Assembly: GCA_964398945.1 (NCBI GenBank)
Contig: CAYNOT010000010.1
Coordinates: 1-64,000 of the forward strand
Length of the DNA stretch: 64,000 nt
Reading direction: 5' to 3'
DNA from: JBGTGG01 sp964398945
GTDB lineage: Bacteria > Bacteroidota > Bacteroidia > Cytophagales > Cyclobacteriaceae
Positions within the stretch are counted from its first letter, which is position 1; every line of letters begins with the position of its first letter. Both the position numbers and the translations under genes were made by a program. The notes under the pieces are model-generated. The model had not been told where the DNA came from and searched no databases. It saw only the letters and a program-made list of their open reading frames with translations. Shown here in pieces: positions 50,803-59,043 of the stretch.

Positions 50803-52440
50803 ATGAAGCAGTTAAAAATATTTATATACATCTCACTTTTCACAATGGTAGCATGTGAAAATGATGAAGCTTTGGTGATGATCAATTCGGATGCAACACC
50901 TCCGGGTATCAGCGTGCCGGCAAGTGATACGGATATCGTAATCACAGGGGATAATATTGGAAGTGAAGCAGATTTTGAATGGACCAAAACAGGTTATGGG
51001 GTAAACACAGAAGTGACCTATACACTTGAAATTGATGCTGCATGCAACGCATTTGCCAATCCAATAGTGGTAGGCGTTACTTCTGCCAATACACTTTCGC
51101 TATCAATGGCGGATTTGAATTCAAAGTTGATTGAAGGGTTGGGGATTGCACCATATCAAAAGTCTGAATTGCAACTTCGGGTGTCTTCTGTGATCAATGG
51201 AAACTTTCAATCTGTTTCAGATATTGTGCCAATATCGGTTACACCCTGGAGCGATAAACCCATAGCACTTTGGATGGGTGAAAATTCAAAAACTGTACCG
51301 GTGTTGTATGCAACTTCCGGGACCACGTATGAAGGGTATCGTTATTTGACAGCCGGCACAAATTTCAGGTTTTCAAATAGCCCGCTTTGCGCTGATGTTG
51401 TGTATGGATCGGAAAGCGCTGGAACGTTGACATTGGGCGAAACCGCTTCACCCATCAATGTTGTTGCTTCTGGATATTATAAAATCAATGCAGACACGGA
51501 TAACCTTACGTATGAAATGACCCCGGTCGATACCTGGGGAATGATCGGTACTGCCACCCCGAACGGTTGGGACAGCTCAACACCAATGGCCTACAATCCT
51601 GATAAAGATGTTTGGCAGGCTGAACTGGCATTGACATCGGGGGCATTGAAGTTCAGGGCAAATGACGGTTGGGATATCAACTATGGCCCTGCTGCCATCA
51701 ATGATTTGGTTGGTTCACTGGTTCAAACCAATGATGCGATTGATATTGCCGAACCGGGAAATTATATAGTCATTATTGATTTTAGCCAATCCAAAGCCCC
51801 GTACAACTATGTATATACAGTAGCAAAAGCTGGTGAAATTGCCGAGCCTGCAAAACTATGGTTGCCCGGCAGCTATCAGGGTTGGAGCCCCGCAACAGCA
51901 CCTGTTATTTATGCAATCAATGATTTCACCTATGAAGGATATGTTTACATCAATGCAAGTGCAGGGTTTAAGTTCACCAGCGCACCCGATTGGGACCACA
52001 TCAATTATGGGGATTCCGGAACACCGGGTTTATTGACTACGGATGGATCAAAAGATGGATTGTCATTGGCCAGTGCCGGATATTACAAATTCAAAGTAAA
52101 CACAAATACCCTTGCTTATACTATTGATTTAATCAATACATGGGGACTGGTCGGAACATCAACAACAGGTGGATGGGATATTTCCACACCGATGACTTAC
52201 GATCAAGCCAATGATGTTTGGAAGATCACAACAGACCTTGTTTCAGGCGCACTAAAATTTAGGGCCAATGATGGATGGGATATCAACTATGGTGTCGGGG
52301 ATATCAATGCCCTGGAAGGTACGCTCGTTTTTGATGCTGCTTCCATTAACATTGCCGAAGCGGGCAACTATACGATTACACTTGATTTTTCAAGATCAGC
52401 ATCACCATACCAATTCACTTATTCAGTAAAGAAGAATTAA
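50803..52440 (+). CDS. susE: SusE/SusF family outer membrane glycan-binding lipoprotein
   Basis: A 545-residue lipoprotein with lipobox 'LFTMVACEN' (Cys18). The SusE N-terminal domain is at about 30-150. It is followed by four starch-binding-like beta modules arranged A-B-A-B: A at about 153-240 and 350-444, B at about 243-340 and 445-543. The two B copies share 'SGALKFRANDGWDINYG'. Aromatic residues for sugar stacking are conserved between copies. A longer frame reaches into susD, but the lipobox sets the start. It would hold alpha-glucan at the surface for GH13 and SusD. Confidence 0.9.
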   Translation: MKQLKIFIYISLFTMVACENDEALVMINSDATPPGISVPASDTDIVITGDNIGSEADFEWTKTGYGVNTEVTYTLEIDAACNAFANPIVVGVTSANTLSLSMADLNSKLIEGLGIAPYQKSELQLRVSSVINGNFQSVSDIVPISVTPWSDKPIALWMGENSKTVPVLYATSGTTYEGYRYLTAGTNFRFSNSPLCADVVYGSESAGTLTLGETASPINVVASGYYKINADTDNLTYEMTPVDTWGMIGTATPNGWDSSTPMAYNPDKDVWQAELALTSGALKFRANDGWDINYGPAAINDLVGSLVQTNDAIDIAEPGNYIVIIDFSQSKAPYNYVYTVAKAGEIAEPAKLWLPGSYQGWSPATAPVIYAINDFTYEGYVYINASAGFKFTSAPDWDHINYGDSGTPGLLTTDGSKDGLSLASAGYYKFKVNTNTLAYTIDLINTWGLVGTSTTGGWDISTPMTYDQANDVWKITTDLVSGALKFRANDGWDINYGVGDINALEGTLVFDAASINIAEAGNYTITLDFSRSASPYQFTYSVKKN

Positions 52441-52459
52441 AAGAAACTGTATTGGAAAG

Positions 52460-52501
52460 GCGTAACACTTCGGGAGGGATTTTCCTTCCCAGGGCTTACG
52501 C
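52460..52501 (+). terminator. Stem-loop between susE and GH13
   Basis: GCGTAA (52460-52465) pairs with TTACGC (52496-52501), enclosing an inner near-stem of GGGAGG with CCTTCCC. No T run follows. It could be a partial terminator or mRNA stabiliser that lowers GH13 level relative to susCDE. Confidence 0.4.
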
Positions 52502-52568
52502 TGATTCAATTCCAATTTTGAAAAAAATATCCATCCACACTTGACAATACGATAGATAAAATGTTTAC

Positions 52569-52576
52569 TAATTTTG
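52569..52576 (+). promoter_or_regulatory. Putative -7 box for the GH13 gene
   Basis: TAATTTTG matches TAnnTTTG exactly. A TTG 25 bases upstream is outside normal spacing. It lies inside the longest possible frame and so argues against the earliest ATG (52561) as the start. Confidence 0.3.
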
Positions 52577-52578
52577 CA

Positions 52579-53955
52579 ATGATTATGATTTTTAAAAAGA
52601 TTTGGTTAACGGGGTTGATCACATTGGCATGTGGTCCTGACGATTTGGAAAGGCCAATTATCCCCCCTGTAGAGAATGAACCGAAACAATATGGGGTTCC
52701 ATTTGGCAAAGTTCCAGTCACGGAAGATATTGTGATGTATGAAGTTAACATACGCGCTTTCAGTGCGGCCGGTGATTTTCAAGGGGTAATTGATCGGCTT
52801 GATGAGATCAAGGCATTAGGTGTAAATACAATTTGGCTCATGCCGATCCATCCGGTTGGCCAACTTAAATCAGCGGGAGGGTTGGGTTCGCCCTACGCAG
52901 TCCAAAATTACCTGGAAGTCAATCCGGAGTTTGGCGATCTAACCAAATTAAGGGAACTCGTTGATAAAGCGCACACTAAGGATATGGCAGTGATTATCGA
53001 TTGGGTCGCCAACCACACCGCATGGGACAATCCCTGGATTCAAAATAAATCATGGTATACACAAGATGGATCGGGAAATATCATCATCCCTGCCGGAACG
53101 AATTGGCAAGATGTTGCAGACCTTGATTTTAATAATGGTGATATGCGACAGGCTATGGTTCATGCCATGAAATACTGGGTATTGGAAGCCAATGTTGATG
53201 GCTTTCGCTGCGATGCTGTTGATTTTGTTCCTGTTGATTTCTGGAAAACAGCCATTGATGAATTAAAGAAAATTGAGGGAAGGGATTTGATCTTGCTGGC
53301 AGAAGGCGGGAAGCCTGAAAATTTCACAGCAGGATTTCAAATGAATTATGCCTGGGATTTTTTAAGCACTTTAAAAAAAGTCTACAACGAAAACAAACCG
53401 GCAAGTACGATTTTCGCAACACACGAAGCGGAGTACAATAGCATTCCGGCAGGCGCCAAGAAACTTCGGTACACTACCAACCATGACGAATCGGCATGGG
53501 AAGCAACACCCATTGAAGTATTCAATGGAAATGCAGGCGCGTTATCAGCATCGGTGATTACAATATTTACAAGCGCTGTTCCTTTGATTTATAGCAGTCA
53601 GGAAGTAGGGCAGGAGGAATTGCTGCCATTCTTTACACGTGACCCAATTGATTGGAATGCCAATCAAAGTATGCAGCAGCAATACCAGAAATTGTTTTCC
53701 ACCTATGCAGGTACTGTTGCTTTTCGAAAAGGTGCTTTGCAATATTTTAACAATAATGATGCGGCAATTTTTAAACGTATCTATGAGGATGAAGAATACC
53801 TGGTGATTGTGAATGTGCGGAACGAAGTTAAAATGATTTCGTTGGATGCCGAACTTCAGAACACTTCCTGGACAAACGTTTTGGACAATACCGGGAAAGA
53901 GCTTTCCACAGAAATAAACCTGGATCCTTATGCTTATCTCATTCTTAGAAAGTAA
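52579..53955 (+). CDS. GH13 alpha-amylase family lipoprotein
   Basis: A 458-residue exported alpha-glucan hydrolase. Signal and lipobox: 'IFKKIWLTGLITLACGP'. The GH13 barrel motifs, numbered from the ATG at 52561, are region I 'DWVANHT' (147-153), region II 'GFRCDAVD' with nucleophile Asp218, acid/base Glu248 in 'LLAEGG', and region IV 'TTNHDE' with Asp309. A small C-terminal beta domain (about 385-464) follows. The protein should be a surface or periplasmic enzyme that cuts starch-like polymers or maltooligosaccharides. It ends the sus locus. Confidence 0.92.
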   Translation: MIMIFKKIWLTGLITLACGPDDLERPIIPPVENEPKQYGVPFGKVPVTEDIVMYEVNIRAFSAAGDFQGVIDRLDEIKALGVNTIWLMPIHPVGQLKSAGGLGSPYAVQNYLEVNPEFGDLTKLRELVDKAHTKDMAVIIDWVANHTAWDNPWIQNKSWYTQDGSGNIIIPAGTNWQDVADLDFNNGDMRQAMVHAMKYWVLEANVDGFRCDAVDFVPVDFWKTAIDELKKIEGRDLILLAEGGKPENFTAGFQMNYAWDFLSTLKKVYNENKPASTIFATHEAEYNSIPAGAKKLRYTTNHDESAWEATPIEVFNGNAGALSASVITIFTSAVPLIYSSQEVGQEELLPFFTRDPIDWNANQSMQQQYQKLFSTYAGTVAFRKGALQYFNNNDAAIFKRIYEDEEYLVIVNVRNEVKMISLDAELQNTSWTNVLDNTGKELSTEINLDPYAYLILRK

Positions 53956-53980
53956 GGGTAGAAATCATAACGGCAATGCA

Positions 53981-54008
53981 AAGCCTCTCAAATTTGGGAG
54001 GCTTTTTT
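53981..54008 (+). terminator. Rho-independent terminator of the sus locus
   Basis: AAGCCTCTCAAA (53981-53992) pairs fully with TTTGGGAGGCTT (53993-54004, one G-T pair), followed by a T run to 54008. It starts 25 bases after the GH13 stop. Confidence 0.85.
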
Positions 54009-54087
54009 ATTTAGGGTTCGTTATTCTTTTTAGTGAAGCCTAACCCCAACACCTTGAACAGGTGCATTTCAATTTGTCGCACTCGTA

Positions 54088-54178
54088 AGCCCGAAGGGCT
54101 GAAATGATTATAGAAATTTCATAATTCGGTATTCAAACCCCGAAGGGGTGACATTATCCTGTCACCCCTTCGGGGTTT
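54088..54178. repeat. REP-like palindromic intergenic element
   Basis: AGCCCGAAGGGCT (54088-54100) is a small hairpin, and downstream the arms AAACCCCGAAGGGGTGACA (54135-54153) and its exact reverse complement (54160-54178) form a 19-bp perfect stem with loop TTATCC. The CCCCGAAGGGG core is repeated in both parts. A further palindrome GCCTGCCGGTAGGC lies at 54223-54236. This is the form of REP/BIME elements mobilised by RAYT transposases in other bacteria; no RAYT gene is in the window. The whole 53956-54416 gap has no gene. Confidence 0.6.
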
Positions 54179-54363
54179 TGCTGCCCTTATTAGATTGGTG
54201 TTTCTATAAAAATATCATCCCTGCCTGCCGGTAGGCAAGCCTGCGGGATTTTTGATCGATTGCGACAATTCTAAAGGCACCCCTTCAAAAGCAAAAAGCG
54301 GAGAAGAGAAGACCTTTGCTGAAGCACCCGGCATTCTTCAATTTTTTTGATCTCTCTATAAAG

Positions 54364-54399
54364 AAAAGGCCAACCCCGTAGTTGAGGTTGGCCTTTTTT
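54364..54399. terminator. Bidirectional terminator before the amidohydrolase pair
   Basis: AAAAGGCCAACC (54364-54375) pairs with GGTTGGCCTTTT (54386-54397) with a ten-base loop; T runs exist on both strands. It lies 18 bases after the stop of the minus-strand amidohydrolase gene. Confidence 0.75.
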
Positions 54400-54416
54400 G
54401 TTAGTGAATGGATTCG

Positions 54417-55709
54417 CTATTTCGTTTGTCCGTATTTTTTCGAATAGCGTTCAAACAATTCTTCCTGATTTCCGGGCAGCGTAACGAGTTTTCCGCTAAT
54501 GAATGCATGTGAAATTTTATTGGTACGATAATCAAGTGCATCGCCTTCGGACACAAACAATGTAGCGTCCTTGCCTGCTTCCAATGTGCCCACACGGCTG
54601 TCGATACCCAATGCCTTGGCTGTGTTCGAAGTAATCGTTTTCAATGCATCTTCTTTGGCCATGCCGTATGCTACAGCAGTGCCCGCATAAAATCCTAAAT
54701 TGCGACCACCGTGAAGTGATTTGTCGTTTGATAGCGAAACAACTACCCCAGCTTGTGTAAGCAGGTGGGGAAGTTTATACGGCATATCAATATCTTCATC
54801 CCCCCTCGATGGTAAATTGTGTGTTGCACCAAGAATCACGGGAATTTTATTTTCCTTTAAGAAATCTGCTACGAACAAAGCACCCTCTCCACCAACAATC
54901 GTGATCCGCTTTACTCCGCTGCGTTGTGCAGAACGTATGCCTTCCACAATTTCTTTCGGGTCATCAGCATGGACGAAAAGTGTTTTTGTTCCGTCAAACA
55001 ATCCGGCCATGGCTTCAAATTTCAAGTTGGTTTCTTTGGTGGCCATCTTGGTATACGACAACGCTTCGGAAAAGAACCGTTCAAGGTCACCAACTTCTTT
55101 TTCATAGTTCTTGTTGGGTGCCTGTGAAACCGTGAAGGTACTAAAGTCAAACTGGCGCCTCGTTAGCGGAGGCCAGTTCATGTGTACTCCAATATCTTTT
55201 GTGTGCATGGCATCTTCCCAATTCCATCCTTCCATTTCCATTACGGACGAAGTGCCGGATATCATTCCCCCGGTTGGTGTTGATTCTGCAAGCAGAACAC
55301 CATTAAACCGAAATGTTGGAATATATTCCGAATCGGCATTGTACGATATCAATGACCTTACATTTGGGTTCAATTCACCACGTTCTGAATTATCGTTCAT
55401 CGCACGGATACTGTTTACCTCTTGTAAACCTATTGTTGAATTCGGCAAAATGAAACCCGGGTAAACATGTTTGCCTTTGATATCGATTACCTCAAAGCCG
55501 GAAAGGTTCGCAGCATCGCTTGCCACTTGAACAATCTTTCCTTTATCAAAGGTAATGGTTGCATTTTCAATGACCTGGCCATTGCCCACATGGACAACAC
55601 CGCCTGTTAACGCAATGGGTTTTGACTGTGGCTCAGCCGGTACTGGTTTCTGGGCCCACGCTGTTTGTACAAACAACAGGCTCAATAGTATGTATGATAA
55701 TTTTTTCAT
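54417..55709 (-). CDS. Exported amidohydrolase-like protein lacking the HxH metal motif
   Basis: A 430-residue exported protein with signal peptide 'MKKLSYILLSLLFVQTAWAQ'. The fold is that of imidazolonepropionase-type amidohydrolases: 'ALTGGVVHVGNGQVIENATITFDKGKIVQV' N-terminal beta part, 'DIKGKHVYPGFILPNSTIGLQ', a barrel, and the C-terminal 'ALKTITSNTAKALGIDSRVGTLEAGKDATLFVSEGDAL'. At the place of the metal-binding His-x-His the sequence is 'PNS', so catalysis by the usual binuclear route is doubtful. It is 22 bases downstream of a larger paralogue and likely pairs with it. Confidence 0.85.
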   Translation of the reverse strand: MKKLSYILLSLLFVQTAWAQKPVPAEPQSKPIALTGGVVHVGNGQVIENATITFDKGKIVQVASDAANLSGFEVIDIKGKHVYPGFILPNSTIGLQEVNSIRAMNDNSERGELNPNVRSLISYNADSEYIPTFRFNGVLLAESTPTGGMISGTSSVMEMEGWNWEDAMHTKDIGVHMNWPPLTRRQFDFSTFTVSQAPNKNYEKEVGDLERFFSEALSYTKMATKETNLKFEAMAGLFDGTKTLFVHADDPKEIVEGIRSAQRSGVKRITIVGGEGALFVADFLKENKIPVILGATHNLPSRGDEDIDMPYKLPHLLTQAGVVVSLSNDKSLHGGRNLGFYAGTAVAYGMAKEDALKTITSNTAKALGIDSRVGTLEAGKDATLFVSEGDALDYRTNKISHAFISGKLVTLPGNQEELFERYSKKYGQTK

Positions 55710-55731
55710 AATAATTTTTTTAGAAATTAAA

Positions 55732-58700
55732 CTATTCATGGCCCAGGGTTTCAAATCCTAAAACATCATCACAATGAAAGTCAATTTGTGTACGTCCTTC
55801 ACCACGCTGAGTTGGCATGCCTGATTTTTTTGCATCCTTCATTTTTTGAATTAGCCGGGCGCGTTCTTCAGCCTGGGCTTTGTTGTTCTGCGCATCTTTT
55901 TCAATATCGAAATACACCTTTCCATCAATGATGGTTTTTTCCGGTTTTGCATAAACCGATAACGGATGATCATTCCACAGCACAACGTCCGCTGATTTTC
56001 CTGCTTTGATACTTCCCATTTGATTGTCAAGGTGCAGCATCTTGGCAGGATTGAGTGTCACCATTTTCCAGGCATCTTCTTCAGACATGCCGCCATACAT
56101 TACTGATTTGGCAGCCTCCTGGTTCAATCTTCTTCCCATCTCGGCATCATCGGAGTTGATAGCGGTTACGATTCCGGCCCGGTGCATAATGGTTGCATTG
56201 TACGGAATGGCATACCGCACTTCCCATTTATAATTCCACCAATCTGAAAAAGTAGATGCGGCCACACCATGTTCTTTCATGATGTCTGCAACTTTATAGC
56301 CTTCAAGAATATGGGTGAACGTGTTCACGCGGAAGTTGAATTGCTCCGCTACTTTCATTAACATGTTGATTTCCGATTGCACATACGAATGGCAAGAAAT
56401 AAATAGTTTTTTATTCAAGATTTCAAGCATGGCTTCATCGGCAAGGTCCCTGCGCGGTTTCAATGCTGTTGCTTTGTCTTTAGCCGAAAGGCTGTTATAA
56501 GTGTTCCATTTCCGTTGATATTCCAATGCGTTGGTGAATGCATCCACATATACTTGTTCTACACCCATGCGTGTTTGCGGAAAACGAATGGAGCTTGCGT
56601 TGCTGCTGCGTTTCACGTTTTCACCCAATGCGAATTTTATAAAGGCATCCGCACCAGCGATTTTATAATTCTCAGGCGATTCTCCCCACCGAAGTTTTAC
56701 CAATGCAGATTGCCCCCCGATTGGGTTGGCGGATCCATGAAGTATTTGTACAGCAACAACACCGCCTGCCAGGGCGCGGTAAACATTGATGTTTTCTGCA
56801 TCGATATTATCGCCAATGCGAACCATGCCGGAATTGGAAGCGACATCATTGATGCTGCCGGCACCAATGTGTGAATGTTCATCAATAATCCCGGCCGTGA
56901 GGTGTTTGCCGGTTCCATCCACAACTTTCGCTGAAGCATCCGAAAGGTTCTTGCCAATCTTTGCAATCTTCCCGTCTTTCAGAAGAACATCGGTGCCTTC
57001 CAAAATGCCGTCACTTTCATTTGTCCACACGGTGGCATTTTTAATCAACAAAGTTTCTGTTGTTGGCAACGAAGGATATCCATGACCAATAAAAGGATAG
57101 ATTACATTGCCCATCGCTTCCTTCTTGTCATTTTGTTCTTCCCGCTTCGGGGCAGTTTTCGAATCCACATCCCCGCTACGATTTCCACTCCAGGAAACCC
57201 ACGTTCCATCGGCTAGTTGGCCTTTCCCTTTCCAACCGGTTGTTTCACTCCAACCGGAAAGCCGAATGCTTCCTGTACTTTTTTTATCAGGTTTAAAAGA
57301 GATTGTAATCAGGTCGTTTCCAAAAGTTGCCGCAACATCAACGGACGTTGAATCATTCACTTTTATTTTTCCTTTTTGGCTTCCGGGCTCACCGGTTACT
57401 TCCAGGTTGTAGGATTGGTTTCCAACAGACAGATTATAGGCTCCACTAAAATCACGGGTATCGAGTGGTTTGATTGAGTACGGTTCACCTTGCACCCAGT
57501 TTTGATAGATAATGGTTTTATCATCAAAAAGTTTTCCCGAGGTTATGATGAAATTTGCGAGCAATCCTTTTTTCAAACTCCCCACCTGATTATCAACTTT
57601 AAGTAGTTGTGCCGGAGTTGTTGTAAGGGCTTTCAATGCAGCAGTTTCTGTTAACCCGTTTTCAATTGCTTTGCGAACGCCCGGAATAAAATCAGCTTGC
57701 TTTTTCAGGCCCGCAGAAGTAATCGAAAAAGGAACCCCGTTTTTCTCAAGCACTGCTAAATTTGTGGGGGCAAGTTCCCAATGTTTCATATCTGCGAACG
57801 ATACTTTTTCAGCATCAAAAGGGTCTTCTACATCGTATGCCTCCGGATAAGAGACCGGAACAATAAGTGTTGCTTTGGTTGCTTTTATTTCAGTGATGCG
57901 TTTATATTCATCCCCGCTTCCTTTGATAATGTATTGCACCCCAAATTCATCCCCGAGTTTGTCAGCGCGAAGGGTGTTCATCCAACCGTTCGCTGCAAAT
58001 AGTTGTGGTAGCTTTTGGTTTTGTATCCAGGCTTCCAAGGAGTTGTCGGCAAAGGGCCGTGGTGCCTGGCTTCCGAACCAGGATGCATCCATATAGGTTT
58101 GACGGAGCACGGCAATAAAGCCCATCATGGAAACGGGGTAGGTTTGTGTTGAACTTCCTTTTTCAAAAGAATAATGAGCACCGGCTTTTGAAACCAGCAA
58201 TGCAGTGTTGTCATTCTTTTCGTTGAGGGTTACAAAAGCACTTGTTCCGCGGGCAAGGCCATCTTCTTTCAACGTGAGTACAGCACCAAATCCGGATTTG
58301 CGAAATTCTTCGGCAGCTTTCGGGTTGATGGTAAATTCATCTGCTGCATTGTAGTGGGAACGGATTGCCTGGTTTGCATTGTATGCCCCCTTTGTGTTGG
58401 ATTCCATTTGTTCTGCTCCACCAAAACCACGACCGCGTGATCGCTCTGTCTCTGGCAAACCATAACTGGTGTGCATATCGATAAGGGCAGGGTAAATAAA
58501 TTTCCCTTTCAGGTCCACGGTAGTATAACCTTTTGGAATTGTAAGGTTGGTACCCACTTGCTCAATCTTGCTTCCTTTGATCAATAAGGTCGCATTCTGT
58601 AAAGTGGTTTGCGGGTCAACCACAATGGTGGCGTTTGTAAAAGCATACAAACCGGACCGGTTGTCTTTGACATCATTTCGAGGAAATGTTTCCTGCGCCA

Positions 58701-58758
58701 TCGCCCCCAGTCCGCAACAGACCAGAATAAGCGAGAATAGGATTTTGTAACTCTTCAT
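55732..58758 (-). CDS. Double-domain exported amidohydrolase
   Basis: A 1008-residue exported protein (signal 'MKSYKILFSLILVCCGLGAMAQ') made of two amidohydrolase units. The N-terminal unit (about 35-430) reads 'ALIDMHTSYGL' where His96 stays but the second His of HxH is Ser98. A beta linker (about 435-530) follows. The C-terminal unit (about 565-985) is intact: 'GIIDEHSHIGAG' (His628, His630), 'ISCHSYVQ', 'FTHILEGYK' and 'INSDDAEMG' supply metal ligands. A substrate cannot be named; dipeptide or imidazolone-type rings are typical for the family. The smaller paralogue follows after 22 bases. Confidence 0.87.
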   Translation of the reverse strand: MKSYKILFSLILVCCGLGAMAQETFPRNDVKDNRSGLYAFTNATIVVDPQTTLQNATLLIKGSKIEQVGTNLTIPKGYTTVDLKGKFIYPALIDMHTSYGLPETERSRGRGFGGAEQMESNTKGAYNANQAIRSHYNAADEFTINPKAAEEFRKSGFGAVLTLKEDGLARGTSAFVTLNEKNDNTALLVSKAGAHYSFEKGSSTQTYPVSMMGFIAVLRQTYMDASWFGSQAPRPFADNSLEAWIQNQKLPQLFAANGWMNTLRADKLGDEFGVQYIIKGSGDEYKRITEIKATKATLIVPVSYPEAYDVEDPFDAEKVSFADMKHWELAPTNLAVLEKNGVPFSITSAGLKKQADFIPGVRKAIENGLTETAALKALTTTPAQLLKVDNQVGSLKKGLLANFIITSGKLFDDKTIIYQNWVQGEPYSIKPLDTRDFSGAYNLSVGNQSYNLEVTGEPGSQKGKIKVNDSTSVDVAATFGNDLITISFKPDKKSTGSIRLSGWSETTGWKGKGQLADGTWVSWSGNRSGDVDSKTAPKREEQNDKKEAMGNVIYPFIGHGYPSLPTTETLLIKNATVWTNESDGILEGTDVLLKDGKIAKIGKNLSDASAKVVDGTGKHLTAGIIDEHSHIGAGSINDVASNSGMVRIGDNIDAENINVYRALAGGVVAVQILHGSANPIGGQSALVKLRWGESPENYKIAGADAFIKFALGENVKRSSNASSIRFPQTRMGVEQVYVDAFTNALEYQRKWNTYNSLSAKDKATALKPRRDLADEAMLEILNKKLFISCHSYVQSEINMLMKVAEQFNFRVNTFTHILEGYKVADIMKEHGVAASTFSDWWNYKWEVRYAIPYNATIMHRAGIVTAINSDDAEMGRRLNQEAAKSVMYGGMSEEDAWKMVTLNPAKMLHLDNQMGSIKAGKSADVVLWNDHPLSVYAKPEKTIIDGKVYFDIEKDAQNNKAQAEERARLIQKMKDAKKSGMPTQRGEGRTQIDFHCDDVLGFETLGHE

Positions 58759-59027
58759 AAGTATAGGTTAGAATTAATTTGATTTTGAAAAATGTCGTTA
58801 AAACTATAAAAAATCGAGTGCCCTACGAGGGAAAAATGGATGTGCGGTAAAAAAGCGGTTCGTATATGGGGAATGTATTTTTTTGTTGAAAGCGATTCGT
58901 TCAAAGGATATGAATTTGGCGGCAACGATTGAAATCCGGAATGAAGTGATTTATGGAAGTTGCATGGATACAACGGTAAAATTATCGCAAAACCAACTGA
59001 ACCAAATGGGAAGCATTGGTGTAATGC

Positions 59028-59035
59028 TATCTTTG
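59028..59035 (+). promoter_or_regulatory. Putative -7 box for the MFS gene
   Basis: TATCTTTG matches TAnnTTTG exactly and ends eight bases before the ATG at 59044, so the transcript would be nearly leaderless. A frame extending further upstream would start before this box and is therefore unlikely. Confidence 0.4.
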
Positions 59036-59043
59036 CATTTTAC

